Source: Cupriavidus basilensis (lineage in GTDB: Bacteria; Pseudomonadota; Gammaproteobacteria; Burkholderiales; Burkholderiaceae). From it: a stretch of DNA of 64,000 bases. The stretch is from contig NZ_JARJLM010000559.1 of NCBI RefSeq assembly GCF_029335485.1, positions 39,887 through 103,886 of the forward strand. Reading direction: 5' to 3'. The notes under the pieces were generated by a model that was not told the origin of the DNA, ran no database searches, and saw only the letters and a list, made by a program, of their open reading frames with translations. Both the position numbers and the translations under genes were made by a program. Below, piece by piece: positions 47,288 to 56,420 of the stretch. Numbering within the stretch: the stretch's first letter is position 1; each line of letters begins with the position of its first letter.

Positions 47288-48415
47288 CTACGCCTTGACC
47301 AGCTTGACGCGGCTGCCCGCGCGCAGGGTGCCGAGGTTGTTGCGCACCACCCTGGCGCCGGCGGCGAGGCCGCTGGTGATTTCCACCAGTCCGTTACCCT
47401 CGTCGCGAATGCCGGGCTTGACCTCGCGTTCGGCCAGCACGTCGTTCTCGATGGTGTACACGAAGGCGCGTTCGCCGTCGCTGCGCACCGCGGTGACGGG
47501 CACCGACACCACGCCGGCGTGGTGGCCGAGCACCAGCGCGCCCTGGGCGAACATGCCGGCACGCAGGCGCGCATCGGGATTCTCGACGCGCACATAGACC
47601 ATGATGCTGCGCGTGCCCTGGGTCACCGCCGGGTTGATGCGCACCAGCTTGCCCTCGAAGCGGCCGCTGCCTTCGACCTCGAGCTGCACGGCCTGGCCGA
47701 TGCTGGCGCGCGCCACGTCGGCCATCGGGATCGGCGCCTCGAGTTCCAGCGTGCGCAGGTCGACCACGTCGATCAGGCGCGTATCGGGCGAGACCTTTTC
47801 GCCGGGCTGCACCGCGCGCGCGGCGACCAGCCCGTCCAGCGGGGCCTTGACCACGGTGTCGGCCAGCGCTTTCTGCGCCACCTCCAGCCCGCCCTGGGCG
47901 GCGTCCAGGTTGGCGCGCGCCACGTCCAGGTTGCTCTGGAAATTGTCGAACGCGGTCTTGGAGATAAAGCCCTTGCCGACGAGCTCGCGGTTGCGCTCGT
48001 AGGTCTGCCTGGAGTTTTCATACTGGCCGCGCGCCGCCAGCATCTGCCCGCGCGCCTGTGCCACCTTGGCCTGGTATTCGGTCGCGTCGATGCGCACGAT
48101 GACCTGGCCGGCGCGCACGGCTTCGCCCTCGCGTACCAGCACCTGTTGCACTTCGCCCGACACCTTGGCCTTGACCGACGCCTGGTTGAGCGCCCGCAGG
48201 CCGCCGGACAAAGGCAGCGAGACGCGCAGGTCTTGCGTGGTGGCATCGACCAGGTCCGACTGCAGGAATTCCACCGTGCCTGGCGCTGCCGCCTGCGCCG
48301 GAGCGGGGGCTGGCTTGCCGCCGCCGGTCTTGCGCATTGCGGCGGCGGTGCCCAGCACCGCGATCGCGGCGACAGTGGCGAGCATGGCAATCAGGATCTT
48401 CTTGCGTCGGGTCAT
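47288..48415 (-). CDS. RND efflux periplasmic adaptor (membrane fusion protein)
   Basis: A 375-residue adaptor. An N-terminal membrane anchor (KKILIAMLATVAAIAVLGTAA) is followed by the lipoyl/barrel-sandwich half (VKAKVSGEVQQVLVREGEAV), an alpha-helical hairpin (about 110-185), the second lipoyl half (VKAPLDGLVAARAVQPGEKV) and a beta-barrel domain. It links the RND pump to a TolC-type channel. ATG at 48415 is chosen because it overlaps the TetR gene stop by four bases; longer frames are unsupported. Confidence 0.93.
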   Translation of the reverse strand: MTRRKKILIAMLATVAAIAVLGTAAAMRKTGGGKPAPAPAQAAAPGTVEFLQSDLVDATTQDLRVSLPLSGGLRALNQASVKAKVSGEVQQVLVREGEAVRAGQVIVRIDATEYQAKVAQARGQMLAARGQYENSRQTYERNRELVGKGFISKTAFDNFQSNLDVARANLDAAQGGLEVAQKALADTVVKAPLDGLVAARAVQPGEKVSPDTRLIDVVDLRTLELEAPIPMADVARASIGQAVQLEVEGSGRFEGKLVRINPAVTQGTRSIMVYVRVENPDARLRAGMFAQGALVLGHHAGVVSVPVTAVRSDGERAFVYTIENDVLAEREVKPGIRDEGNGLVEITSGLAAGARVVRNNLGTLRAGSRVKLVKA

Positions 48416-49209
48416 GCGGTCTCCGGGGGCCGCGCCGGGGCGGGCCGCGCGTCCTGCTGCCCCGGCACTTGCGCCAGGGCTTCTTGTTGGGCTTCCTGCT
48501 GTATCCGCTCCCAGACATAGGGCCCGACCTGGGGCGGCAGCGGCGTGTCGCGCGCCGCGCCGGTGGTCAGGCCGAACAGCAGCATCTGGAGCAGGTTGTC
48601 GATAAACGCCTCGGGATCGATCTCGATGCGCGACGACGCGCTGAACGCGCGCTGCCAAAGCATCAGGAACACCAGCGGGGCGCAGATCAGGGTGGTGGTC
48701 GGGTTGGCCGGCACCTGCCGCAGCTCGCCGCGTGCCGCGCCGCGCGCCAGCACGCGTGCGAACAACTCATCGCCGGGCAGCATGACCTCTTCCTGGTAGA
48801 ACTGCGCGATGTCCGGGAAGTGGCTGGATTCGGCCATGATCAGCTTGGTCAGGCCCGCCACCGGCGTGGCGCCGATCAGGCCCCACCAGCCGCGCAGCAA
48901 TTCGCGCAGCAGCTCCGGCGTGGAGCCCTCGTAGTTCTCCACCAGGTCAACGCCCCTGGCCAGCGCGGGAACGAGGTTCTCGCGTACCACGGTCTTGAAC
49001 AGCTCTTCCTTATTGGCGAAGTACAAATACACTGTCCCCTTGGACACGCCTGCCGCGGCTGCCACGTCCTCGAGGCGGGTGGCGGCATAGCCGCGTTCGA
49101 CAAACAGGTCGAGCGCGGCCGCCACGAGTTCTTGCGGGCGCGCAGCCTTGCGGCGTGCCCAACGCTTGGTGTTCGCCGCTTCCTGGTTCTGATCTGGGGA
49201 TTTGTTCAC
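48412..49209 (-). CDS. TetR-family transcriptional regulator
   Basis: A 265-residue regulator. The N-terminal helix-turn-helix is seen in ALDLFVERGYAATRLEDVAAAAGVSKGTVYLYFANKEELF (written here as family context; residues about 32-71). The C-terminal ligand domain is variable, with a Pro/Gln/Ala-rich tail. It overlaps the adaptor gene by four bases and is the first gene of the operon, so it is probably the local repressor acting on its own promoter. Confidence 0.92.
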   Translation of the reverse strand: MNKSPDQNQEAANTKRWARRKAARPQELVAAALDLFVERGYAATRLEDVAAAAGVSKGTVYLYFANKEELFKTVVRENLVPALARGVDLVENYEGSTPELLRELLRGWWGLIGATPVAGLTKLIMAESSHFPDIAQFYQEEVMLPGDELFARVLARGAARGELRQVPANPTTTLICAPLVFLMLWQRAFSASSRIEIDPEAFIDNLLQMLLFGLTTGAARDTPLPPQVGPYVWERIQQEAQQEALAQVPGQQDARPAPARPPETA

Positions 49210-49274
49210 TGGGGACGCCGCGCACCTATGCCGGTGTTTTCTGCGATTCGCAAATAAATAACTCTTGGGTCAGT

Positions 49275-49303
49275 AATGTAGTGGAGCCGATTCCGGCGGT
49301 CAA
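49275..49303 (-). promoter_or_regulatory. Sigma-70 promoter of the tetR-RND operon with possible operator
   Basis: On the minus strand TTGACC (49303-49298) and TACATT (49280-49275) are 17 bases apart. Overlapping and just downstream, TTACTGACC followed after four bases by AGTTA is a partial inverted repeat of the kind bound by TetR regulators of RND pumps. Position about 65 bases before the ATG fits autoregulation. Confidence 0.6.
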
Positions 49304-49372
49304 GCGGGTGCCCTCGGGACCGTCTGGGGCACAATACGGGGCTGCCGGTCCGTCCGCGCCTGAACCTTTGCC

Positions 49373-49657
49373 ATGCTCCATCAGTCTCAACTTTCCTGCC
49401 GGCCCGATTGTGGTGCTTGTTGCACCGCGCCCTCGATTACCTCGCCCATTCCCGGCATGCCCGACGGCAAGCCGGCCGGCGTACCGTGCGTGCAGCTGCT
49501 GCCCGACCGGCGCTGCGCGATTTTTGGCGACCCCTCGCGGCCGGCGTTCTGTGCCGGCCTGAAGCCCGCCGCCGACATGTGCGGCGAATCGCGCGGGCAG
49601 GCACTGGCCTGGCTGGCGCGGCTCGAGGCCGCTACCGCGCCGGGCCATGCCGGTTGA
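49373..49657 (+). CDS. YkgJ-family cysteine cluster protein
   Basis: A 94-residue protein with the CxxCxxCC-type cluster ([13 protein letters not shown]) near the start and [22 protein letters not shown] with MCGES later. These cysteines probably bind iron or zinc; the cellular role of the family is unknown. It starts at ATG 49373 and ends at 49657, directly before the region leading to the DUF1439 gene, so the two may be co-transcribed. Confidence 0.85.
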   Translation: MLHQSQLSCRPDCGACCTAPSITSPIPGMPDGKPAGVPCVQLLPDRRCAIFGDPSRPAFCAGLKPAADMCGESRGQALAWLARLEAATAPGHAG

Positions 49658-49699
49658 ATGCCGAAGGAAGCCCCAAGGAATCCGCCAAGGAAGCTACAG

Positions 49700-50260
49700 A
49701 TGATCAAGATGACTCGCCGGCGCTGGCTGGCAGCAGGCACCGGCGCTGCGCTGGCGGTGGGCATGGCCGCCTGCGGCGCGCTGGGCAACGACTACACCTT
49801 CTCGCAGAGCCAGCTGCAAGCGGCGCTGGAGCGCAAGTTCCCGTTCAACAAGCGCTATATGGAGCTGTTCGACATCCAGCTCGCCAATCCGCAGTTGACG
49901 CTGGACCCTGGGCGCAACCGTGTCAATGTGCAGTTCGACGCCACCGTGGACAACCGCCTGTTCTTTCGCCAGGCATTGACCGGGCGCTTCGCGCTGGACA
50001 GCGGCCTGCGCTACGACCAGGCCACCCGCGCCATCGTGCTGCAGGATCCCCAGGTACAGCAGTTCGACGTGACCGGCCTGCCGCCGCAGTTCGCGCGCCA
50101 GCTCAACGCGCTCGGCGGGATCCTGGCCGAGCAGTTGCTGCAGGGCTATCCGCTCTACACTTTCCGCCCCGACCAGCTGCGCGTCGCCGGTGCCAGTGTC
50201 GAGCCCGGTACAATTACCGTTTTGTCCAACGGGATCAACGTCAAGATCAATCGTCCGTAA
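49700..50260 (+). CDS. DUF1439 lipoprotein (YceB-like)
   Basis: A 186-residue predicted lipoprotein. The N-terminus has twin arginines (TRRRWLAAG) and a hydrophobic core ending in a lipobox around AAC (Cys about residue 25). YTFSQSQLQAALERKFPF begins the DUF1439 domain, which resembles lipid-binding tubular folds. Start ATG 49700 has AAGGA eight bases upstream, whereas an earlier ATG at 49658 gives a non-signal N-terminus. Function unknown; an envelope role is likely. Confidence 0.82.
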   Translation: MIKMTRRRWLAAGTGAALAVGMAACGALGNDYTFSQSQLQAALERKFPFNKRYMELFDIQLANPQLTLDPGRNRVNVQFDATVDNRLFFRQALTGRFALDSGLRYDQATRAIVLQDPQVQQFDVTGLPPQFARQLNALGGILAEQLLQGYPLYTFRPDQLRVAGASVEPGTITVLSNGINVKINRP

Positions 50261-50408
50261 CGCACGGGGTGCAAAATGGTGCACCGCCATCATGGTGGCG
50301 GACATGCGGTCTTGCCGTGAACGGTGGCGATGGCTGCCGGTTTCCTTGGCTTTCTTCGTTTTTTGATTTCCTTACCCTTACCTTCTCTCCTTCGCTCTCC
50401 CAACAAGA

Positions 50409-51290
50409 ATGGATATTGCTCTCGCCTTGAAAGCCGTGATCCTCGGTATCGTCGAAGGACTGACCGAGTTCCTGCCCATCTCCAGTACCGGCCACCTGAT
50501 CCTGGCCGGCCAGTTGCTCGACTTCAACGATGAAAAGGGCAAGATCTTCGAGATCGTGATCCAGTTCGGCGCCATCCTGGCGGTGTGCTGGGAATTCCGC
50601 CACCGCATCGCCACCGTCGTGCGCGGCCTGGCCACCGAAGAAAAAGCGCGCCGCTTCGCCATCAACGTCATCGTGGCCACCGTGCCGGCGATCGTACTGG
50701 CGCTGGTCTTCGGAAAGTGGATCAAGGCTCACCTGTTCAATCCGATTACCGTGGCGACCGCGTTTATCGTCGGCGGCGTGGTGATCCTGCTGGCCGAGTG
50801 GCGCGAAGGCCGTCGTGGCCAGGTCTCCCACCCCCAGGGCAATGCGCTGCTGGAAGCCGCCAAGGCCGGCGCGCCCCGGATCGAATCGGTGGACGATCTC
50901 CACTGGCGCGATGCCATCAAGGTCGGGCTGGCCCAGTGCTTCGCGCTGATCCCGGGCACCTCGCGTTCCGGCGCAACCATCATCGGCGGCATGCTGTTCG
51001 GGCTGTCGCGCCAGGTGGCCACCGAGTTCTCCTTCTTCCTGGCGATCCCGGTGATCTTCGGCGCCACCGTCTATGAGTTGTACAAGTCCCGCGCGCTGCT
51101 CTCCGCCGACGATCTCGGCATCTTCGGCATCGGCTTCGTCTTCGCTTTCCTGTCGGCCTTCCTGTGCGTGCGCTGGCTGCTGCGCTTCGTGGCGACGCAC
51201 GACTTCAAGCCGTTCGCCTGGTATCGCATCGTCTTCGGCATCATCGTGCTGGCGACTGCCTACTCGGGCCTGATCGCGTGGCATGCCTGA
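50409..51290 (+). CDS. uppP: Undecaprenyl-diphosphate phosphatase
   Basis: A 293-residue integral membrane enzyme (BacA family) that recycles undecaprenyl diphosphate to the monophosphate carrier for peptidoglycan and other glycans. The two catalytic motifs are clear: [17 protein letters not shown] near the N-terminus and [15 protein letters not shown] in the middle. About eight hydrophobic segments are present. A strong terminator follows. Group 2 capsule export does not need this carrier, so it is housekeeping here. Confidence 0.97.
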   Translation: MDIALALKAVILGIVEGLTEFLPISSTGHLILAGQLLDFNDEKGKIFEIVIQFGAILAVCWEFRHRIATVVRGLATEEKARRFAINVIVATVPAIVLALVFGKWIKAHLFNPITVATAFIVGGVVILLAEWREGRRGQVSHPQGNALLEAAKAGAPRIESVDDLHWRDAIKVGLAQCFALIPGTSRSGATIIGGMLFGLSRQVATEFSFFLAIPVIFGATVYELYKSRALLSADDLGIFGIGFVFAFLSAFLCVRWLLRFVATHDFKPFAWYRIVFGIIVLATAYSGLIAWHA

Positions 51291-51317
51291 AGCGGGTATA
51301 GCGCACGGCCGGTGGAT

Positions 51318-51356
51318 AAAAAAAGCCGCCAGGGTTTGGGCCCTGGCGGCTTTTTT
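51318..51356. terminator. Bidirectional intrinsic terminator
   Basis: GCCGCCAGGG and CCCTGGCGGC form a perfect 10-base stem with a 6-base loop, flanked by A7 and T6 runs. It ends uppP (+) and trmB (-). Confidence 0.93.
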
Positions 51357-51377
51357 CATGCGCGCTGCCGCGCAGTT

Positions 51378-52154
51378 TCAGGCCCGCTTGCGGAACACTA
51401 CGTCCCATACGCCATGCCCAAGGCGCACGCCGCGGCGCTCGAACTTGGTCACCGGGCGGTAGTCCGGCCGCGGCGCGAAGCCACCTGCGGCATCCGAGGT
51501 GTTGACCAGGGCCGGCTCGCCGGCAAGCACTTCCACCATCTGGTGGGCATATTCTTCCCAATCGGTGGCGCAGTGCAGGTAGCCGCCCGGCTTGAGCCGG
51601 CTGGCCAGCAGCTTCACCAGCGGCGGCTGCACCAGGCGCCGCTTGTTGTGGCGCTTCTTGTGCCAGGGGTCGGGAAAGAAGATATGCACGCCGTCCAGGC
51701 AGGATTCCGTCAGCATATGCGCGATGACCTCGACCGCGTCGTGCGGCATGATCCGCACATTGCCGATCCCGCGCTCGCCGATCAGCTTGAGCAGGGCGCC
51801 CACGCCGGGCTCGTGCACCTCGCAGCCGAGGAAGTTGTCCTGTGGGCGCAGTTGCGCGATATGCGCCGTGGTTTCGCCCATGCCGAACCCGATCTCGAGG
51901 ATCGCCGGCGCGGCACGGCCGAACGCGGCTTCCCAGTCGAGCGGCTGCGGTGCGTAGGGCAGGATGAAGCGCGGGCCCAGGTCGTCGATGGCGCGTTGCT
52001 GGCCGGTGGAGGTACGCCCGGCGCGGCGCACGAAGGAACGGATGCGGCGAGGATGGGCCACATCGCTGCCGTCGGCGGCCTGGGTGGGCGCGTTGTCGGC
52101 GATGTCGGCAGCATTGGCCGGCGTCGGGTCGGAACTCGGGTCTTGGGGGAGCAT
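51378..52154 (-). CDS. trmB: tRNA (guanine-N7)-methyltransferase
   Basis: A 258-residue SAM methyltransferase that modifies G46 of tRNAs. [17 protein letters not shown] (SAM site), [13 protein letters not shown] and [19 protein letters not shown] (family signature) are all present, and [19 protein letters not shown] closes the protein. ATG 52154 is chosen because the alternative upstream ATG 52193 lies within a strong transcription terminator hairpin of the tRNA gene. The first 40 residues are low-complexity. How the gene is transcribed past that terminator is unclear. Confidence 0.92.
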   Translation of the reverse strand: MLPQDPSSDPTPANAADIADNAPTQAADGSDVAHPRRIRSFVRRAGRTSTGQQRAIDDLGPRFILPYAPQPLDWEAAFGRAAPAILEIGFGMGETTAHIAQLRPQDNFLGCEVHEPGVGALLKLIGERGIGNVRIMPHDAVEVIAHMLTESCLDGVHIFFPDPWHKKRHNKRRLVQPPLVKLLASRLKPGGYLHCATDWEEYAHQMVEVLAGEPALVNTSDAAGGFAPRPDYRPVTKFERRGVRLGHGVWDVVFRKRA

Positions 52155-52160
52155 GGCAGC

Positions 52161-52215
52161 AAAAAAGCCGCCGGGCGAAACCTGGTCGGGCATGCGACCA
52201 GGTGGCGAAGGCGGC
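52161..52215 (-). terminator. Intrinsic terminator of tRNA-Gly gene
   Basis: Reading the minus strand, GCCGCC (52215-52210) pairs with GGCGGC (52172-52167) and ACCTGGTCG (52203-52195) with CGACCAGGT (52188-52180), with small internal loops, followed by six T. It begins 17 bases after the encoded CCA of the tRNA. Confidence 0.85.
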
Positions 52216-52231
52216 TCGTCTTAATCTGATG

Positions 52232-52306
52232 TGGAGCGGGCGATGGGAATCGAACCCACGTCTTTAGCTTGGGAAGCTAAGGTAATAGCCATTATACGAC
52301 GCCCGC
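52232..52306 (-). tRNA. tRNA-Gly (anticodon CCC)
   Basis: The acceptor stem GCGGGCG (52306-52300) pairs with CGCCCGC (52242-52236), the discriminator is T, and CCA is encoded. The anticodon stem TTAGC/GCTAA encloses TTCCCAA, giving anticodon CCC. The T arm contains GTGGGTTCGATTCCCAT. It would decode GGG codons. Confidence 0.96.
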
Positions 52307-52315
52307 GAAACCGCG

Positions 52316-52345
52316 ATTCTACGCGGGTTCTGGTGATTTGTGCAA
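52316..52345 (-). promoter_or_regulatory. tRNA-Gly promoter
   Basis: On the minus strand TTGCAC (52345-52340) and TAGAAT (52321-52316) are 18 bases apart. This places the transcription start a few bases before the tRNA 5' end. Confidence 0.7.
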
Positions 52346-52860
52346 GCGTGCGACGCGGGCGCTACATGCGAAAATGTATCCACTGCCATGCGGACGGCTG
52401 CATTCGCTACGCCCGCAGCCGACCCTCGGCGGACGCACGTGCCACGTGTGTTGAACGACAGCGCCGGGGCGGTGATCGGACGTTCGACAAAATTCGAGAG
52501 CATCGCGGCTCCTGCCGTTTGGTAGGGAGGTTCAAGCTCGACGTTGTTCGTGGCGCGTGTCATGTACATGTTCGCAGGAAGCACGCACACGCGCGCCGTG
52601 GCCGGGAAAGCACCCGGCGTGGACGACTTGGACGAACATCACCAGATCGTTCGGATCGAGCGCGATACTTATCCAGAAATGGATTAAACAAATCCTGTTT
52701 GACCGTCTAGTGTGAGACGACTTCAATCTCCATACTTGAGGTGTCGCACAGTAGGAGGCTGTCTCCGGGGCGCCGGCCAAGTTGGCCACCGCAACCGTGA
52801 TCCGCCAAGCGAGCGGACAATGTTGTGAGCGAGCTTGTGAGCGCTATCCACCGATGACAG
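52346..52860. other. Gap without recognisable gene
   Basis: About 500 bases between the tRNA promoter and the VOC gene. Open frames on both strands have no recognisable domain; one + frame beginning inside the tRNA is an antisense-tRNA artefact. Position beside a tRNA makes an old integration scar possible, but no integrase or att repeat was seen. Confidence 0.5.
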
Positions 52861-52871
52861 AGGAGGGCCAA

Positions 52872-53324
52872 ATGGTCGATTCCACAAAGCCGCGCGCTAT
52901 CGGCTTCAACCACGTAGCGCTGGAAGTCGGCGATATCGAGGAAGCGCTGGCATTCTATGGCCGCATCTTCGACTTTCAATTGCGCGGCAAGAGCAAGACG
53001 ATGGCCTTCATCGATCTTGGCGACCAGTTCATCGCGTTGCAGGCGGGACGCAAACAGCCCCCCGATGACGGCCGGCATGTCGGCCTCGTTGTCGATGACA
53101 AGGAGGCGGCGCGCGCCGCCCTCAAGGCGGCGGGGGTCAAGCCGATCGACGGTCCGTTTCTGGATTTCCGCGACCCCTGGGGCAATCGCATCGAGATCGT
53201 GGGCTATGACAATATCCAGTTCACCAAGGCTCCGAACGTTCTGCGCGGCATGGGCCTGACGCATTTGACCAAGAACGAAAGCGCGAAAAAGGAACTGGCG
53301 GAAAAAGGGATGGCGGCGAGCTAG
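52872..53324 (+). CDS. VOC/glyoxalase-superfamily protein
   Basis: A 150-residue protein with one vicinal-oxygen-chelate unit pair. FNHVALEVGDIEEALAFYGRIF is the first beta-alpha motif, and HVGLVVDDKEAARAALKAAGV with FRDPWGNRIEIVGYD is the second, including a typical metal-ligand Glu. It could be a lyase, dioxygenase or resistance protein; the substrate is unknown. ATG at 52872 is fixed by a strong AGGAGGG five bases upstream. Confidence 0.88.
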   Translation: MVDSTKPRAIGFNHVALEVGDIEEALAFYGRIFDFQLRGKSKTMAFIDLGDQFIALQAGRKQPPDDGRHVGLVVDDKEAARAALKAAGVKPIDGPFLDFRDPWGNRIEIVGYDNIQFTKAPNVLRGMGLTHLTKNESAKKELAEKGMAAS

Positions 53325-53451
53325 AGTCCCTCATGTGGAGTTGTGAGCTCTCGCTGCGAGGCCGTATAGCTGGGCTCCACTCCATCCGCTTTTCGACGCG
53401 GGCGGCGCGCCGCACCGCCACCCGTTCTTCGCCTTGTCCGCCGGATGCCCT

Positions 53452-54363
53452 CTACCGATCCAGACGCAGCCGGCACACCGCCGCTTCCTCCTGGCCTGGT
53501 GCGAGCCAGCGCAGCCCGGTGCCGTGATGGATGGCATTCGGCAGGCCCAGCCACGGCTCCACGCAGTAGAAATCGGAGTCAGGACGCTCCGACCATGTCG
53601 TGACGGCGAACCATGGCGTGGGCGAATCCAGTTCGATCGAGAGCCGGCGGCCGTGCGGCATTGCCAGCGTGCAGGCCCCCGGGTTTGCCGGCGGCGCCTG
53701 CAGTACGTGGAAAGTATCCTGCAGGCGCGCGTCGTCGAGCCGGTACGATGCGGCGCCGGCTCCGTTCGCTGCCAGCGAGCCGTCTTCGCGCTGGCGCATC
53801 AGTTCCGCCGCCGGCATGGCCAGCGAGCAAGCCGCGCGTGCCTCCGCGGCGAGCGCGAAATAGAAATGATGGCCCGCGTAATACGGTAAGGCCTGCGCGC
53901 CGGTATTGCGTGTGCGCAGCGTGGCTTCGAGGCCGTCTTCCAGCAGCCGGTAAGTGACCTCGAATGTAAATTCGAAGGGGTAGCTCCCGCGCGTGGCATC
54001 CGAGGATTGCAGCGCCATGGCGATGCCGCGCCCCGCTTCATGCTGCGTGACCGTGAAGGGCAGGTCGCGTGCGAAACCATGGTTCGGCAGTGCGCGCACC
54101 ACGCCATCGGCATCTTTCCACGCGCCGGGCGTGCCCTCGGCGAAGTGCCTGGCGATGAAGGGGAACAGCAGCGGGTTGCCGCCGCGCACGCGGGCTGCCT
54201 GCGACCAGTCGGCATGGTCCGGCCAATAAAGGATGTCCTCGCCGCAATGTACCCAGCGCACCAGGCGGCCGCCGGATTGCGGGGCGAGCAGGAGGAAACT
54301 GTGTTCGTCCCCGACCTGGACTAATTCCTGGCCCTGGAAGAGACTAAGGGGGAGTGCTTGCAT
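53452..54363 (-). CDS. Aldose 1-epimerase family protein
   Basis: A 303-residue galactose-mutarotase-fold protein. GGNPLLFPFIARHF (about 63-76), NHGFARDLPF (His near 95) and YYAGHHFYFAL (conserved His) give the substrate pocket, and FYCVEPWLGLPNAIHHGTGLRWLAPG holds the conserved glutamate. It probably interconverts sugar anomers; the exact sugar, or hexose 6-phosphate, is unknown. AGGAC six bases before ATG 54363 supports the start. The gene stands alone, divergent from the cupin gene. Confidence 0.86.
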   Translation of the reverse strand: MQALPLSLFQGQELVQVGDEHSFLLLAPQSGGRLVRWVHCGEDILYWPDHADWSQAARVRGGNPLLFPFIARHFAEGTPGAWKDADGVVRALPNHGFARDLPFTVTQHEAGRGIAMALQSSDATRGSYPFEFTFEVTYRLLEDGLEATLRTRNTGAQALPYYAGHHFYFALAAEARAACSLAMPAAELMRQREDGSLAANGAGAASYRLDDARLQDTFHVLQAPPANPGACTLAMPHGRRLSIELDSPTPWFAVTTWSERPDSDFYCVEPWLGLPNAIHHGTGLRWLAPGQEEAAVCRLRLDR

Positions 54364-54654
54364 GCGAAGTCCTGCGAATGGAATCGCTGCATCATAACCG
54401 CCATTGCGCGGCGCGCATCCGTGCGCCCGGCCGCATCGCGGCAGCGGGCACCGGCCCGGTGCCCGGAAGCGCCAGGCGGGAACATCGCCCGCCCGCGGCG
54501 AGTGCATGCCCGGTGCGCTGCTCCCGGCGGTTGCCAGGCGCAGCGGCTCGCGCCTCACATTTCGGCGGTTCTACCCGCCCCGCCGCGCGGCGGCACCCGG
54601 GACCTGCCGCTGGCGTGAATGTTGCGTCGCAGCGCGGAGCTTTCCTCTTAGCGA
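54364..54654. other. Divergent gap before cupin gene
   Basis: A roughly 300-base G+C-rich gap between divergent epimerase and cupin genes. Apart from AAGGAG at 54655-54660, the ribosome site of the cupin gene, no promoter or other element stands out. Confidence 0.5.
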
Positions 54655-54666
54655 AAGGAGCTTGTC

Positions 54667-55155
54667 ATGGCCGAGTCCCTCAGCAAGTCCGGCAGCGATC
54701 CGGTCGGCGAATCCGCCGCTGCCTCCACCTCCACCAAGTTCTCCCACGTACGCCCCCAGGACACTGCCTTCGTCGACCAGGGCCTGCGCGACTTTTTTCT
54801 CTACCGCGATCTCGGTATTGCCGAGGCTACCGGCGGCAAGCTGCTGGTGCAGCTGGTCAAGGCCAACCGGCCACCCGAGCAGGGCACCGGCTGGCACCGG
54901 CACGAGGCGCAGTTCCATGTCGTGCTGATGCTCAAGGGCTGGGCGCGTTTCATGTACGAGGACAAGGAGACGCTGGTGGCGGCCGGGGATTGCGTGCACC
55001 AGCGTCCCGGCATCACCCATTACCTGTTCGATTACTCGCCGGATATGGAGTACCTCGAAATCGTCGGGCCGGCCGACTTCGGCACGGTCGGCGTCGAAGG
55101 GCCGTGCGCGGTACCGCCGGTGACGCCGTGGCCGGCGAAGCGGGACGCAGCCTAG
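54667..55155 (+). CDS. Cupin-domain protein
   Basis: A 162-residue single-domain cupin. The metal motif GTGWHRHEAQFHVVLMLKGWARF has the two histidines and glutamate, and the second motif is GDCVHQRPGITHYLF. An N-terminal Ser-rich extension precedes the domain. Enzymatic or regulatory function cannot be assigned. AAGGAG six bases before the ATG is a strong ribosome site. It converges on phaZ. Confidence 0.86.
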   Translation: MAESLSKSGSDPVGESAAASTSTKFSHVRPQDTAFVDQGLRDFFLYRDLGIAEATGGKLLVQLVKANRPPEQGTGWHRHEAQFHVVLMLKGWARFMYEDKETLVAAGDCVHQRPGITHYLFDYSPDMEYLEIVGPADFGTVGVEGPCAVPPVTPWPAKRDAA

Positions 55156-55205
55156 CCCGACAACGCTGAGGCGCCCTGCGCCGGCCCCGTCGCCGGCGAG
55201 ACGCT

Positions 55206-56420
55206 TCACTGGCTCATGTGCACCGCGTTGCGCACCAGCGGATAGACCTGGGCATCCCAGCGCTTGCCGTTGAACACGCCGTAGTGGCCCACGCCGGTTT
55301 GTACATGATGCATGCGCATATAGGGCCGCAGGCTGCCGCACAGTTCCTGTGCGGCCATGGTCTGCCCGATGGCGCAGATATCGTCGCGTTCGCCTTCCAC
55401 CGTAAGCAGCGCCGTGCGGTGGATCGCGCGCGTGTCCACTCGGCGGCCGCCCACGTCGAGCAGGCCCTGCGCCAGCAGGAAACGCTGGAACACCATGCTG
55501 ACGGTCTCGAGATAGAACTCGGCGGTGAGGTCCATGGTGGCGAAATATTCCTCGTAGAACACCTGGATCGCATCGGCGCGCTCGTGCTCGCCATTGGCGC
55601 GCAGGTCGTAGAGATCGCGAAATGCTTGCTGGTGGCGTTCGCTGTTCATGCTCATGAAGGCGAGCAGTTGCATGAAGCCCGGATAAACGCGGCGCATGGC
55701 GCCGGTGAAGCGCATCGGCACATAGCTGGTGAGCGAACACTCGAACCACTCGATCGGTTTGCTGGTGGCAAGCTCATTGACCTTGGTCGGATTGATCCGG
55801 GCGTCGATGGGGCCGGCTATCAGCGTCAGGCTGGGCGGCTGTACCGGGTCGCCGTCCTCGGCCATCAGGGCCACCGCGGCGAGTGCCGCCACGGTCGGCT
55901 GGCAGACAGCCATCAGATGCGTGCCGGCACCGAGAACGTGCAGAAAATCGATCAGGTGGTAGACGAACTCGTCAAAGCCGAAGCGGCCGTGCGCCAGCGA
56001 GATGTCGCGCGGATTGTGCCAGTCGGTGATATAGACATCGTGGTCGCGCAACATGGTCTGCGCCGTGCCGCGCAGCAGCGTGGCAAAGTGGCCCGACATC
56101 GGTGCGACCAGCAACACGCGCGGCTGCCCGGTGATGCCGTGCTTGCGAAAGTGCAGCAGCGAGCAGAACGGCGTGCGTGCCGTCACTTCCTCGCTGACCT
56201 GTACCGGCACGCCGTCTACCATGACGCTGCCGATGTCGAACGCGTGCCGGTGGTGCGTCAGCCGGCTCAGCGCCAGCACTTCGCAGGCGGCGCGCGTGGC
56301 GCGCATCGGCTCGCAGTCCGCCAGGCGCGGATTTCCGGCCAGCGTGGTCGCCACCATGTCGGCCACGCTGCAGGCCGGTTGCATGATGTCCGCATAAGTC
56401 TGGTACACCTGGTACAGCAT
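55206..56420 (-). CDS. phaZ: Intracellular polyhydroxybutyrate depolymerase
   Basis: A 404-residue protein of the cytoplasmic PHA depolymerase family that works on native storage granules. The nucleophile is Cys173 in LMAVCQPTVAALAA, in place of the usual lipase serine, as in PhaZa1 of Cupriavidus necator. A late histidine in QTGVGHYGVFNGKRW and an aspartate in VEGERDDICAIGQT complete the triad. It would mobilise PHB to 3-hydroxybutyrate or oligomers. An acetoacetyl-CoA synthetase gene lies 1.2 kb away, fitting return of acetoacetate to the CoA pool. Which of several phaZ paralogues this is cannot be told. Confidence 0.93.
   Translation of the reverse strand: MLYQVYQTYADIMQPACSVADMVATTLAGNPRLADCEPMRATRAACEVLALSRLTHHRHAFDIGSVMVDGVPVQVSEEVTARTPFCSLLHFRKHGITGQPRVLLVAPMSGHFATLLRGTAQTMLRDHDVYITDWHNPRDISLAHGRFGFDEFVYHLIDFLHVLGAGTHLMAVCQPTVAALAAVALMAEDGDPVQPPSLTLIAGPIDARINPTKVNELATSKPIEWFECSLTSYVPMRFTGAMRRVYPGFMQLLAFMSMNSERHQQAFRDLYDLRANGEHERADAIQVFYEEYFATMDLTAEFYLETVSMVFQRFLLAQGLLDVGGRRVDTRAIHRTALLTVEGERDDICAIGQTMAAQELCGSLRPYMRMHHVQTGVGHYGVFNGKRWDAQVYPLVRNAVHMSQ

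Noticed and set aside
52231-52710. Plus-strand frame starting MERAMGIEPTSLAWEAK over the tRNA
   Set aside because: This N-terminus is the well-known translation of the strand opposite a tRNA-Gly gene and the remainder has no recognisable domain.
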